Source: Shewanella gaetbuli (lineage in GTDB: Bacteria; Pseudomonadota; Gammaproteobacteria; Enterobacterales; Shewanellaceae). From it: a DNA stretch of 64,000 nucleotides. The position numbers and the translations under genes are program-made. Shown one piece after another: positions 47,711 to 56,626 of this stretch. The first letter of the stretch is position 1. Every line of letters starts with the position of its first letter. The notes under the pieces are model-generated. The model was not told the origin of the DNA. It searched no databases and saw only the letters and a program-made list of their open reading frames with translations. The stretch is taken from assembly GCF_023284065.1 (NCBI RefSeq), contig NZ_JAKIKP010000001.1, positions 496,001-560,000 on the forward strand, in the 5' to 3' direction.

Positions 47711-47722
47711 GGCGGTAGCGTG
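47711..47722 (+). promoter_or_regulatory. ops element 1 (RfaH recruitment site)
   Basis: GGCGGTAGCGTG matches the ops consensus perfectly. It is preceded by a JUMPstart-like stretch with a small hairpin (ATCGCC-AA-GGCGAT, 47671-47684) and followed by GCCTGAAAGGC, a possible mini-hairpin. It lies 390 bases downstream of rfaH and upstream of the export gene, as expected for RfaH control. Confidence 0.9.
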
Positions 47723-47734
47723 CCTGAAAGGCAT

Positions 47735-47754
47735 CGAATGAACAATTTCATTCG
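47735..47754 (+). other. Hairpin between the two ops elements
   Basis: CGAATGAA and TTCATTCG pair over eight bases around CAAT in the spacer between ops 1 and ops 2. It has no T run, so it is a structural element rather than a terminator. Confidence 0.6.
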
Positions 47755-47792
47755 TTAAGCGGACGCCGAAGGTCGTCTCGACTGCCACGCGG

Positions 47793-47804
47793 GTCGGTAG
47801 CGTG
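47793..47804 (+). promoter_or_regulatory. ops element 2 (RfaH recruitment site, one mismatch)
   Basis: GTCGGTAGCGTG differs from the ops consensus at one position. It lies 82 bases after the first element and is followed by the same bases (CCTGAAAGGCAT), so a unit of more than 20 bases is duplicated. It probably arose by duplication and offers a second pausing and loading site. Confidence 0.75.
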
Positions 47805-47911
47805 CCTGAAAGGCATTTTACTTTAGAAGTGTTCCTTAACTGTATCGCAGTATTTAACGTCATTATTTAGGTGTTGGCCCAAAACCACGTTAGTCCAGCG
47901 ATAGCAAAAAC

Positions 47912-48890
47912 CACGTCATTCCGGCAACGCTTTTGAGCCGGAATCTCGTTCGGTAAGGCGCTAATCGTGATAAAGCAGATTCCCGATAAAAGCACTCGGG
48001 AATGACGGTGGAATTAGAATTACGATGCTGTTGCAATAATTGGATTCACGTCATTCTGGTAACGCTTATGAGCCGGAATCTCGTTCGGTAAGGCGCTAAT
48101 CGTGATAAAGCAGATTCCCGACAAAAGCACTCGGGAATGACGGTGGAATTAGAATTACAATGTTGTTGCAATAATTGGATTCACGTCATTCCGGTAACGC
48201 TTCTGAGCCGGAATCTCGTTCGGTAAAGCACTAATCGTGATAAAGCAGATTCCCGACAAAAACACTCGGGAATGACGGTGGAATTAGAATTACGATGTTA
48301 TTGCAAAAACCACGTCATTCCGGTAACGCTTTTGAGCCGGAATCTAGAACGGTAAGGCACTAATCGTGATAAAGCAGGTTCCCGACAAAAGCACTCGGGA
48401 ATGACGGTGGAATTTGAATTGCGATGTTGTAGCAATAGTTGGATTCACGTCATTCCGGTAACGCTTTTGGGCCGGAATCTCGAACGGTATAGCACTAACG
48501 TGATAAAGCAGATTCCCGATAAAAGCACTCGGGAATGACGGTGGAATTTGAATTACGATGTTGTAGCAATAGTTGGATTCACGTCATTCCGGCAACGCTT
48601 TTGGGCCGGAATCTCGATCGGTATAGCACTAACGTGATAAAGCAGATTCCCGATAAAAGCACTCGGGAATGACGGTGGAATTAGAATTACGATGTTGTTG
48701 CTATAATTGGATTCACGTCATTCCGGTAACGCTTTTGAGCCGGAATCTCGATCGGTATAGTACTAATCGTGATAAAGCAGATTCCCGATAAAAGCACTCG
48801 GGAATGACGGTGGAATTTGAATTACGATGTTGTAGCAATAGTTGGATTCACGTCATTCCGGTAACGCTTTTGGGCCGGAATCTTGCTCGG
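47912..48890. repeat. Eight-copy tandem array of a ~134-bp palindromic repeat in the operon leader
   Basis: CACGTCATTC starts copies at 47912, 48047, 48182, 48311, 48446, 48580, 48714 and 48849 (spacings 135, 135, 129, 135, 134, 134, 135; the last copy is partial). Each holds two hairpins, CATTCCGG...CCGGAATC and GATTCCCGA...TCGGGAATG, so the unit can also fold as one large cruciform through GTCATTCC/GGAATGAC. Copies differ at a few positions. The core is the same as in the hemH-yciH cluster. Confidence 0.93.
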
Positions 48891-49025
48891 TAAAACAATA
48901 AAGCAATTAAAGCTGACAACATTCAGCAACTACGAATAAATATAAATTCCATAATTTCTGATAACCAAACTCAGAAATTTCAAACTATCAATAATAAAGT
49001 CAATCAATAATATCGGAGATAACTG

Positions 49026-51761
49026 GTGTTCCAGCAAATCAAAAAAATGTTCGTCGCAGGCTTATCTGCCTTTATTATCGTCAGCACGCCTGTTCAGGCG
49101 ATTACCCCATCACCACAAATGATAGAGCAGTTTAAACAGCTGCCAAAATCTGAACAGCAACGTATAGCCAAACAATACGGTATCGACCCTTCAGTACTTT
49201 CTGGGGGAAGTGTGCAAAATGCTCCCGTTTCTTCTCCAGAAGTCGTCACTCAACGACAGGCCGAACAAGAAATTGAAGATGCGGATAAAAAAGCCAAGCA
49301 AGTCAACTTTACAGAAGACAACCAAAAGCATGAGTTAAAGCGTTTTGGTTACGATATGTTTGCCGGTGAACCTTCAACATTTGCCCCAGTTAGCGATGTA
49401 CCTGTACCTAATGATTATCGCGTTGGCCCTGGGGATAGCATTAATGTACAACTTCACGGCAAAGAGAATAACGAGTTTACCCTAACAATTAACCGTGAAG
49501 GGGTTATTCAATTTCCTGAACTTGGCCCAATTACGACCAATGGTTTAAGTTTTTCTGAACTCCGTGAAGAAATACAGCAACGCGTTAAACAGCAAAAAAT
49601 CGGCATTGAGGCCAGTGTCTCAATGGGAGAATTACGTTCAATTCGAATTTTTGTTGCGGGTGATGCTTATCGCTCAGGTTCTTACACTGTTTCTAGTTTA
49701 TCTACAGTAACCCAAGCATTGTTTGTTGCTGGTGGTGTTAATGAAATTGGTAGTTTGCGCAATATTCAAGTTAAACGCAGCGGTAAATTAGTTGGCTCTT
49801 TTGACCTATATGATCTTCTTCTACGTGGCGATGCATCGGGTGACATCAGTTTACGCTCTGGTGATGTGGTATTTATTCCATCTGTCGGTGGCTTAGTAAC
49901 CGTTTCTGGTGAAGTTCGTCGCCCCGCAATTTATGAGCTTAAAAAAGGTGAAACGATTGCCGATATGGTGCATATGGCCGCAGGTGTTACCAGTGATGCC
50001 TACGCCAAATCAACCAGTGTAGAACGCTATAACAAAAATGGCTTAAAATCGATTGTTAATGTTGACTTGACCAGTGCTAAAGGTAAACAGGTTGCTGCCA
50101 AGTCGGGTGACTTTATTCGTGTTAAAAATGCATCTATTCAATATGAAGATGCCATTACTGTTGTAGGTGCCGTAGTAAGACCAGGTCGATATCAATGGCA
50201 AGCTGGTCAAAAAGTGAGTGATATTGTCCCATCAATTTGGGGGGATTTATCAGCCTCTGCAGATTTAGATTATGCACTCCTAGTGCGTGAAAAAAATAAA
50301 TATGGCGACATTGACGTTTATCAATTTGCAATAGGTAAAGCATTAACTGAACCTCACTCAGCAGAAAACCTCACCATTGAACCTCGCGATAAAATTGTAG
50401 TATTTAATTACAATGATAAAACTCAAAATAGATATGAATTAAACCGCTTGGTTAAAGACCGTGTGGCAAAAGTAGCTTCTTTAAAAGGCGAAGGGCTGGT
50501 ATCAAATGATGCATTCGAATCAGGCTTTAACGCACTAAATGATTCGTTAGAAAATCGCTATAAAACTTCTATAGCTGGTGTAGCAATTACTGGCGCGCTC
50601 GAGCAAAAAGATAATTTAGTTAGAGATGAAGTTGAAAAAATGTTAGTTAACTTATTTCACGATAAAGAGTTAATTAAGCTTAGTACTTCTATGAAACGTA
50701 GCGAGTTACTTTATCCTATTTTAAATCGTTTAGCGGCACAAAAAGCCAGCATTGATGGGATTGACTTAGTCGCTATTGCGGGGAAGGTTCGCCACCCTGG
50801 TGTATACCCATTAACTCAAAATGCCAATATAGAAGACTTAATTAAAGCTGGCGGCGGATTACTGGAAGGGGCATATACAGAGCATGCCGAATTAACCCGC
50901 AGTAATAATACCTCCGAAATAGCAAGTATTATGCACGAACATGTAAACTTAAATGGTGTTTTACATGGTTTGCCTGAGCACAATATCAACTTAAAAAGCC
51001 GCGACATGCTTACCGTATTAACGACCCCTGAATGGCAAGAGCGTAAAATAGTTGAAATTCGAGGTGAAGTTAAATTTCCTGGCACTTATAACATTCGTCG
51101 AGGTGAGAAATTATCTGATGTTATTAAACGTGCAGGTGGCTTCACTGACTATGCCTTCCCGTCAGCATCTGTGTTTGTTCGTGATTCAATTAAAAACCAA
51201 GAACAGCTAGAAATTAAAAAGCTTGCCGACCAACTTCGACGAGATATTGCTACACGTGGTGTTTCAAAAGATGGCACTGTAGTGAATTACGCAGACGCTC
51301 AATTAATGTTAGATGATTTAGAAAACATTGAAGCAGTAGGGCGTTTAGTGGTTGACTTAAATGCCATTAATTTGGGAATTCCTGAAGCAGATATTCAGTT
51401 AGAACACAGTGATATTTTGTATGTTCCAACGCTTAAACAAACCGTTGCCGTTATGGGCGAAGTGCAGCATCAAGCCACCCATAGATACAAACAAGGCTTA
51501 ACGTTAGATAATTACTTAGATATGTCTGGCGGCCCACGTGAGCGTGGTGATGATGGCCGAATTTATATCATCAAAGCTGATGGCTCTGTAGCGCTACCAA
51601 CTGCAAGCTTGTGGTTTAATAGTAAAGTACAAATTGAAGCAGGCGATACCATCATCGTGCCGTTAGATACTGAGTACAAAGATAACTTAACCTTGTGGAC
51701 TCAAGTGACACAAATTATCTATAACTCAGCAGTCGCACTAGCAACCATCTCAGGACTGTAA
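49026..51761 (+). CDS. wza: Wza-like polysaccharide export protein with multiple SLBB domains
   Basis: The 911-residue protein has an N-terminal signal (VAGLSAFIIVSTPVQA) and a Poly_export domain (YRVGPGDSINVQLHGKENNEFTLTINREGVIQFPELG near 135-170). About six SLBB-like repeats follow, each ending in a V/E-x-x-PG-Y...(A/S)GG pattern (for example VRRPAIYEL, VVRPGRYQW, KVRHPGVYPL, EVKFPGTYNI). It should form the outer-membrane/periplasmic export channel for the polysaccharide. It is longer than E. coli Wza (about 380 residues) but typical of this large SLBB group. GTG start with CGGAG upstream. Confidence 0.86.
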   Translation: MFQQIKKMFVAGLSAFIIVSTPVQAITPSPQMIEQFKQLPKSEQQRIAKQYGIDPSVLSGGSVQNAPVSSPEVVTQRQAEQEIEDADKKAKQVNFTEDNQKHELKRFGYDMFAGEPSTFAPVSDVPVPNDYRVGPGDSINVQLHGKENNEFTLTINREGVIQFPELGPITTNGLSFSELREEIQQRVKQQKIGIEASVSMGELRSIRIFVAGDAYRSGSYTVSSLSTVTQALFVAGGVNEIGSLRNIQVKRSGKLVGSFDLYDLLLRGDASGDISLRSGDVVFIPSVGGLVTVSGEVRRPAIYELKKGETIADMVHMAAGVTSDAYAKSTSVERYNKNGLKSIVNVDLTSAKGKQVAAKSGDFIRVKNASIQYEDAITVVGAVVRPGRYQWQAGQKVSDIVPSIWGDLSASADLDYALLVREKNKYGDIDVYQFAIGKALTEPHSAENLTIEPRDKIVVFNYNDKTQNRYELNRLVKDRVAKVASLKGEGLVSNDAFESGFNALNDSLENRYKTSIAGVAITGALEQKDNLVRDEVEKMLVNLFHDKELIKLSTSMKRSELLYPILNRLAAQKASIDGIDLVAIAGKVRHPGVYPLTQNANIEDLIKAGGGLLEGAYTEHAELTRSNNTSEIASIMHEHVNLNGVLHGLPEHNINLKSRDMLTVLTTPEWQERKIVEIRGEVKFPGTYNIRRGEKLSDVIKRAGGFTDYAFPSASVFVRDSIKNQEQLEIKKLADQLRRDIATRGVSKDGTVVNYADAQLMLDDLENIEAVGRLVVDLNAINLGIPEADIQLEHSDILYVPTLKQTVAVMGEVQHQATHRYKQGLTLDNYLDMSGGPRERGDDGRIYIIKADGSVALPTASLWFNSKVQIEAGDTIIVPLDTEYKDNLTLWTQVTQIIYNSAVALATISGL

Positions 51762-52180
51762 GTTAGCTTATAAAAAACATTGGAGTGACTTTATCAGTCA
51801 CTCCAGCATAGATAATCTATCAATCACTCTGACAAAGCTTACCGACACGTCATTATGACAATATTAACTAGATCGTCATTTAGACAAAGCTAACTAGCAC
51901 GTCCTTATTGCAATGTTTTTAAGTACGTCATTCTGGCAAAGCTTTTGGGGCAGAATCTAGGCTGTTAAAGCTTACCAAAGTGCAACTAAGACAATGCTAA
52001 CTAACATGTCCTTATGACATATTTACTAGCACGTCATTATGACAATGTTGACAAGTACGTCATTCTGGCAACGTTTTTGAGCCAGAATCTAAAGATTCAA
52101 ACATAACTCCGCTATAACTCAGCCGCGGCAGTAAAAAACAATTCGGTTATCTCTCATAAATAAATAGAGACAAGTATTCA
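51762..52180. other. Intergenic region between the wza-like gene and wzz
   Basis: About 420 bases. A ten-base perfect hairpin TGGAGTGACT/AGTCACTCCA (51781-51805) lies just after the exporter gene without a T run. The rest is the degenerate repeat block listed separately. Confidence 0.6.
51847..52092. repeat. Degenerate copies of the GTCATTCCGG repeat family
   Basis: Decayed units such as CGTCATTCTGGCAAAGC...GGCAGAATCT and CGTCATTCTGGCAACG...GCCAGAATCT (51930-51960 and 52058-52092), plus shorter CGTCATTATGACAATGTT units, recur here. They share the frame of the two larger arrays but are more diverged. Confidence 0.7.
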
Positions 52181-53161
52181 ATGTCTAACGAAATCAACAA
52201 ATACCAGCAAGACGCTAATTTTCAAAACCAGCAATTTCCAAACCCAGCTCAAGATGATGAGATCGATTTACGTGAATTATTCTCGGTAATTTGGCAAGGG
52301 AAATGGCTCATCATTGCCATCACAGCTGTCTTCGCTTTCGGCTCAGTGATATTTGCTTTAAGCCAACCTAATATGTATAAATCAGAAGCCTTACTTGCAC
52401 CCGCTGATGCAGAACAAAGCGGCGGTGGCCTTGCCGCTCTAGCAGGACAATTTGGTGGTTTAGCTTCAATGGCAGGTATCAATCTTGGTGGCAGTGCAGG
52501 AGTTGATAAAACTCAAATGGCTATAGAGGTATTAAAATCACGTCAATTCACCAGTGCATTTATTCAAAAGCATAATATCTTGCCAGATTTAATGGCTTTC
52601 GATAAATGGAATATGTCTGACAATACTGTCAGTTATGATGAAGAACTTTATGACGTTGCATTTAATAAATGGGTTCGCGAAGTTAAAGCACCTTTCAAGC
52701 CTGAACCGTCTATGCAAGAAGCTTACAAAGAGTTTAGTAAAATTATTTCTATAAATACCGATAAAGAAACGGGCATGGTTAAATTGTCTGTTGAACATCA
52801 GTCTCCTTATATCGCACAACAATGGGTTAATTTACTTGTTAAAGATATTAATGCAGAAATGAAGCTGCGTGATGTTGCTGAGGCCACCAAAAGCACCCAG
52901 TTTTTAGAGTCAAAAATTGCTGAAACCAATATTGCAGATATTAAAACTGTACTTTATAAGCTTATAGAAGAACAAGCCAAAACCATTATGTTTGCAGAAG
53001 TACGTGAAGAGTATGTTTTTAAAACAATAGACCCAGCATTAGTTTCAGAAGAAAAGTCTGGACCAAAGCGAGCATTAATTTGTGTACTTGGCACCATGTT
53101 AGGTGGGATGTTAGCAGTAATGTTAGTACTAATTAGGCACTTCGTCAGAAAAGAAGTTTAG
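52181..53161 (+). CDS. wzz: Chain-length determinant protein Wzz
   Basis: The 326-residue inner-membrane protein sets the modal length of Wzy-made polysaccharide. The N-terminus has DEIDLRELFSVIWQGKWLIIAITAVFAFGSVIFA (first helix) followed by the periplasmic alpha/beta and helical region (MYKSEALLAPAD). A second helix lies near 297-317 (ALICVLGTMLGGMLAVMLVLI) with a proline/glycine-rich turn before it (DPALVSEEKSGPKRA). It belongs with the Wzx/Wzy genes downstream. Confidence 0.92.
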   Translation: MSNEINKYQQDANFQNQQFPNPAQDDEIDLRELFSVIWQGKWLIIAITAVFAFGSVIFALSQPNMYKSEALLAPADAEQSGGGLAALAGQFGGLASMAGINLGGSAGVDKTQMAIEVLKSRQFTSAFIQKHNILPDLMAFDKWNMSDNTVSYDEELYDVAFNKWVREVKAPFKPEPSMQEAYKEFSKIISINTDKETGMVKLSVEHQSPYIAQQWVNLLVKDINAEMKLRDVAEATKSTQFLESKIAETNIADIKTVLYKLIEEQAKTIMFAEVREEYVFKTIDPALVSEEKSGPKRALICVLGTMLGGMLAVMLVLIRHFVRKEV

Positions 53162-53375
53162 TTGTTTTATGTAAATTTATAAGCTTATTGGGACTGTTTA
53201 AAGAAAAAAAAAACAGACAAACCCAGGGCTTACAAGGGATAGCGCTTACTTAGAAATAACAGCGATCGTCTCAAAATGGGTTAAAAGCGTCTCAGCTTAA
53301 TTCTACAGGCCGAGACCGAAAGTATGATCATTTAATTCCTCTTTCAGAGGAAATACTCCAATCAGGTCGAATCTA

Positions 53376-54506
53376 ATGACAAAAAAGAAAGTACTTACGG
53401 TATTTGGTACCAGACCGGAAGCTATAAAAATGGCTCCATTAGTTCATGCTTTAGCATCTGATGAGCGCTTTGAATCAAAATGTTGTGTGACGGCTCAGCA
53501 TCGTGAAATGCTCGATCAAGTCCTTGAGCTGTTTGAGATCACACCTGATTATGACCTGAACTTGATGAAAGCTGGTCAGACATTAAATGACGTTACGGCT
53601 AAAATCATTCAGGAACTAAAACCTGTACTGGAAGATTTTAGACCAGATGTTGTACTTGTGCACGGTGATACAGCTACCACATTTGCGGCAAGTCTTGCTG
53701 CTTATTACGAGCAGGTCCCTGTAGGGCACGTAGAAGCAGGATTGCGTACTGGTAACATTTATTCGCCTTGGCCAGAAGAAGGCAATCGCCGCTTAACAGG
53801 TGCCTTAACAAAGTTTCACTTCGCTCCTACCGAAACATCTAAGCAAAATCTTTTAAAAGAAGACTTTAATCCTGTTGATATCACTGTCACAGGTAATACC
53901 GTTATCGACGCATTGTTAATGGTTAAAGATAAAATTGAAAGTGATGAAGACTTAAAGCGAACGCTTGCATCTCAGTTTCCATTCATAGATGAAGATAAGA
54001 AGTTGATTCTCGTTACAGGACATCGACGTGAGAGCTTTGGTGGCGGTTTCGAACGTATTTGCGAAGCTTTAGCGATAACAGCAAAAGAGCATCCAGATAC
54101 GCAGATTTTATACCCAATGCACCTAAACCCAAATGTCCGCGAGCCAGTAAATCGCATTCTAGGTGCTATTTCAAACATTCATTTAATTGAACCTCAGCAG
54201 TATTTACCTTTCATTTATTTAATGAGTCGGGCGCACATTATTTTGACTGATTCCGGTGGTATTCAAGAAGAAGCACCATCACTGGGTAAACCAGTACTAG
54301 TTATGCGCGATACGACGGAAAGGCCAGAAGCGGTTGAAGCTGGCACTGTCAAGTTGGTTGGTACAGATATAGAAACGATTGTCTCTAATCTGAATGAGCT
54401 CCTTACAAGCGAAGCAGCTTATCAAGAAATGAGTTTTGCACATAATCCATATGGTGATGGTGAAGCTTGTCAAAGAATTTTAAACGAATTAGCGAAATCA
54501 AATTAG
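53376..54506 (+). CDS. wecB: UDP-N-acetylglucosamine 2-epimerase (non-hydrolysing)
   Basis: WecB converts UDP-GlcNAc to UDP-ManNAc in the cytoplasm. The 376 residues have the family motifs [63 protein letters not shown], and [12 protein letters not shown]. Also present are [33 protein letters not shown]. It is followed nine bases later by wecC, so together they supply UDP-ManNAcA. Codon use here is less AT-rich than further downstream. Confidence 0.97.
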   Translation: MTKKKVLTVFGTRPEAIKMAPLVHALASDERFESKCCVTAQHREMLDQVLELFEITPDYDLNLMKAGQTLNDVTAKIIQELKPVLEDFRPDVVLVHGDTATTFAASLAAYYEQVPVGHVEAGLRTGNIYSPWPEEGNRRLTGALTKFHFAPTETSKQNLLKEDFNPVDITVTGNTVIDALLMVKDKIESDEDLKRTLASQFPFIDEDKKLILVTGHRRESFGGGFERICEALAITAKEHPDTQILYPMHLNPNVREPVNRILGAISNIHLIEPQQYLPFIYLMSRAHIILTDSGGIQEEAPSLGKPVLVMRDTTERPEAVEAGTVKLVGTDIETIVSNLNELLTSEAAYQEMSFAHNPYGDGEACQRILNELAKSN

Positions 54507-54515
54507 GGTTGAAAG

Positions 54516-55781
54516 ATGTCATTTGAAACTATTTCAGTAATCGGTCTTGGTTATATTGGTTTACCAACAGCTGCAATGTTTGCTTCACGAAAAAAGAAAG
54601 TTATAGGTGTTGATGTTAACCAGCATGCAGTAGATACCATTAATCAAGGTAAGATTCATATTGTTGAACCGGACTTAGATATGATTGTGCATGCAGCAGT
54701 GGTAGAAGGTTACCTTAAGGCTGTAACTACCCCAGAAGCAGCTGATGCATTTTTAATCGCTGTACCTACGCCATTTAAGCCTTGTGATAAAGGTGCAGTA
54801 CCAGAACCAGATTTGAGCTATATCGAATCTGCTTGCAATGGTATTGCTCCAGTACTAAAAAAAGGTGACTTAGTAATTCTTGAGTCAACATCTCCGGTAG
54901 GTGCTACGGAGCAGGTAGCAGAATGGTTAGCGACAGCTCGACCAGATCTGACATTTCCACAGGTAGCTGGGGAAAATGCAGATGTAAACGTTGCTCATTG
55001 TCCGGAGCGTGTTTTACCCGGTCACGTAGTACGTGAATTAGTTGAAAACGATCGTGTTATTGGTGGTATGTCTGCTGCATGTTCAGAACGTTCTGTCGAA
55101 TTATATAAAACTTTTGTTCAGGGTGATTGTGTTATAACAAATGCACGTACTGCGGAAATGGCAAAGCTTACTGAAAATAGTTGTCGTGACGTTCAAATTG
55201 CATTCGCAAACGAGCTGTCAGTTATTTGTGACAAGTTAGATATCAATGTTTGGGAATTGATTTCATTAGCTAACCGCCATCCTCGTATTAATATATTGCA
55301 ACCTGGACCTGGAGTAGGTGGGCATTGTATAGCCGTAGACCCATGGTTTATTGTCTCTAAAACTCCTGAACAAGCACAATTGATTCATACAGCTCGAAAA
55401 GTAAATGACGCTAAACCTGAGTGGGTTATTGATAAAGTTAAACTAGCTATAGCTGACTTCTTACAAGTTAATCCGAATAAGACAGCTAAAGATGTAACTA
55501 TAACTTGTTATGGACTGGCTTTCAAACCTGATATTGATGATTTAAGAGAAAGTCCAGCTTTAGATATTACAAAGAAAATTGCTGAAATGCATTCAGGTAA
55601 AATTTTTGTAATTGAACCTAATATAGAAAAACTTCCTGAAAGTTTATCTAGCTATAATATAACATTATCCAAAGAAACTCTAAAATCAGACATTCACTTA
55701 CTTCTTGTTAATCATAAAGAGTTTTATAAATTTAAACTATCAGATGAATTAGTTATTGATACAAAAGGTATTTGGCTATGA
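54516..55781 (+). CDS. wecC: UDP-N-acetyl-D-mannosamine dehydrogenase
   Basis: WecC oxidises UDP-ManNAc to UDP-ManNAcA with two NAD+. The 421 residues belong to the UDP-glucose/GDP-mannose dehydrogenase family: N-terminal Rossmann motif VIGLGYIGLPTAAMFA, middle AEMAKLTENSCRDVQIAFANELSVICDKL, catalytic Cys in GPGVGGHCIAVDPWF, and C-terminal GLAFKPDIDDLRESPALDI. Its TGA overlaps the ATG of the next gene (ATGA). The C-terminal 50 residues become noticeably AT-rich, marking the start of the cassette-like part. Confidence 0.96.
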   Translation: MSFETISVIGLGYIGLPTAAMFASRKKKVIGVDVNQHAVDTINQGKIHIVEPDLDMIVHAAVVEGYLKAVTTPEAADAFLIAVPTPFKPCDKGAVPEPDLSYIESACNGIAPVLKKGDLVILESTSPVGATEQVAEWLATARPDLTFPQVAGENADVNVAHCPERVLPGHVVRELVENDRVIGGMSAACSERSVELYKTFVQGDCVITNARTAEMAKLTENSCRDVQIAFANELSVICDKLDINVWELISLANRHPRINILQPGPGVGGHCIAVDPWFIVSKTPEQAQLIHTARKVNDAKPEWVIDKVKLAIADFLQVNPNKTAKDVTITCYGLAFKPDIDDLRESPALDITKKIAEMHSGKIFVIEPNIEKLPESLSSYNITLSKETLKSDIHLLLVNHKEFYKFKLSDELVIDTKGIWL

Positions 55782-56626
55782 AAATATTGATATTAGGCTC
55801 TACTGGAATGCTTGGGTCCTCTTTATATAGAAACCTTAAATTGTATGGGCATGAGGTTTATGGGATACAGCGAAGTGTCTCGAATGATAACAATATTTAT
55901 ACAATAGAAAATGCAAATAACTTTCATCATTTAGAAGGCATTATTAAAAGCTTAGAGGCTCCTGTAGTTATAAACTGTATAGGGGTGATTAAACAAAAAG
56001 ATGCATCGAAAAGTATTTTGTCCTCCTTGCCGCTAAATTCAATATTACCTCATCAGCTTGCGGAACTTGCAGATGTATTAAATTTCAAATTAATCCACTT
56101 TAGCACAGATTGTGTATTTGATGGTCTTAAGGGTAATTATATCGAATCCGATATACCTGATTCAAATGATGTTTATGGTTTATCCAAACGTTTAGGAGAA
56201 GTTAGTTATAGCCAAAATGTTTTGACCATCAGGACCTCAATTATTGGGCATGGTGTTAAACCAAACTCATCTCTGGTTGATTGGTTTTTAGCGCAAGATA
56301 GAAATGTTGAAGGATATAAAAATGCCATATTTTCAGGTATTCCTTGTTCAGAATTTGCATATATTTTAGATAAGTACATTTTAGAAACTCAAATAAGTGG
56401 TTTATACCATATATCTGCAAACGCAATAAGTAAGTTTGATTTGCTCACTATTATTAAAGAAGTTTACAATAAGGATATCGCAATCATCCCAAATACAGAA
56501 TTCAAAATGGATAGAAGTTTGAATTGTGAATCATTTAAATCGAAAACTAATTTTATTTCTAAAGATTGGTTTGAGCTAATTGTTGATATGAAAAGAAAAG
56601 ATTACACGGAGAATAAAAATGTTTAA
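55778..56626 (+). CDS. RmlD-like SDR reductase for a nucleotide-activated deoxysugar
   Basis: The 282-residue protein is an extended SDR: GSTGMLGSSLYRNL (nucleotide binding), VINCIGVIKQKDASKS, LIHFSTDCVFDGLKGNY, then SNDVYGLSKRLGE with the Tyr-x3-Lys catalytic pair and TIRTSIIGHG. It resembles dTDP-4-dehydrorhamnose reductase and the QnlB/WbvR reductases of UDP-L-QuiNAc/RhaNAc pathways, without the C-terminal cupin of FnlB/CapF. It probably reduces the 4-keto sugar made by the next enzyme. Starts at ATGA overlap with wecC (55778), preferred over the TTG two codons before. Confidence 0.82.
   Translation: MKILILGSTGMLGSSLYRNLKLYGHEVYGIQRSVSNDNNIYTIENANNFHHLEGIIKSLEAPVVINCIGVIKQKDASKSILSSLPLNSILPHQLAELADVLNFKLIHFSTDCVFDGLKGNYIESDIPDSNDVYGLSKRLGEVSYSQNVLTIRTSIIGHGVKPNSSLVDWFLAQDRNVEGYKNAIFSGIPCSEFAYILDKYILETQISGLYHISANAISKFDLLTIIKEVYNKDIAIIPNTEFKMDRSLNCESFKSKTNFISKDWFELIVDMKRKDYTENKNV

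Larger units (their letters stand above)
47327..49025. other. Long non-coding leader region of the polysaccharide operon
   Basis: Nearly 1.7 kb without a gene. It holds a -10-like TATAAT at 47593, two ops elements, several small hairpins, and an eight-copy palindromic repeat array. No credible open frame was seen. If transcription starts near 47605 the untranslated leader before the exporter gene is about 1.4 kb. Confidence 0.75.

Noticed and set aside
47912..48890. Regularly spaced repeats considered as a CRISPR array
   Set aside because: The period is about 134 bases, the whole unit is repeated rather than a short repeat with unique spacers, each unit holds two hairpins, and no cas genes are near.
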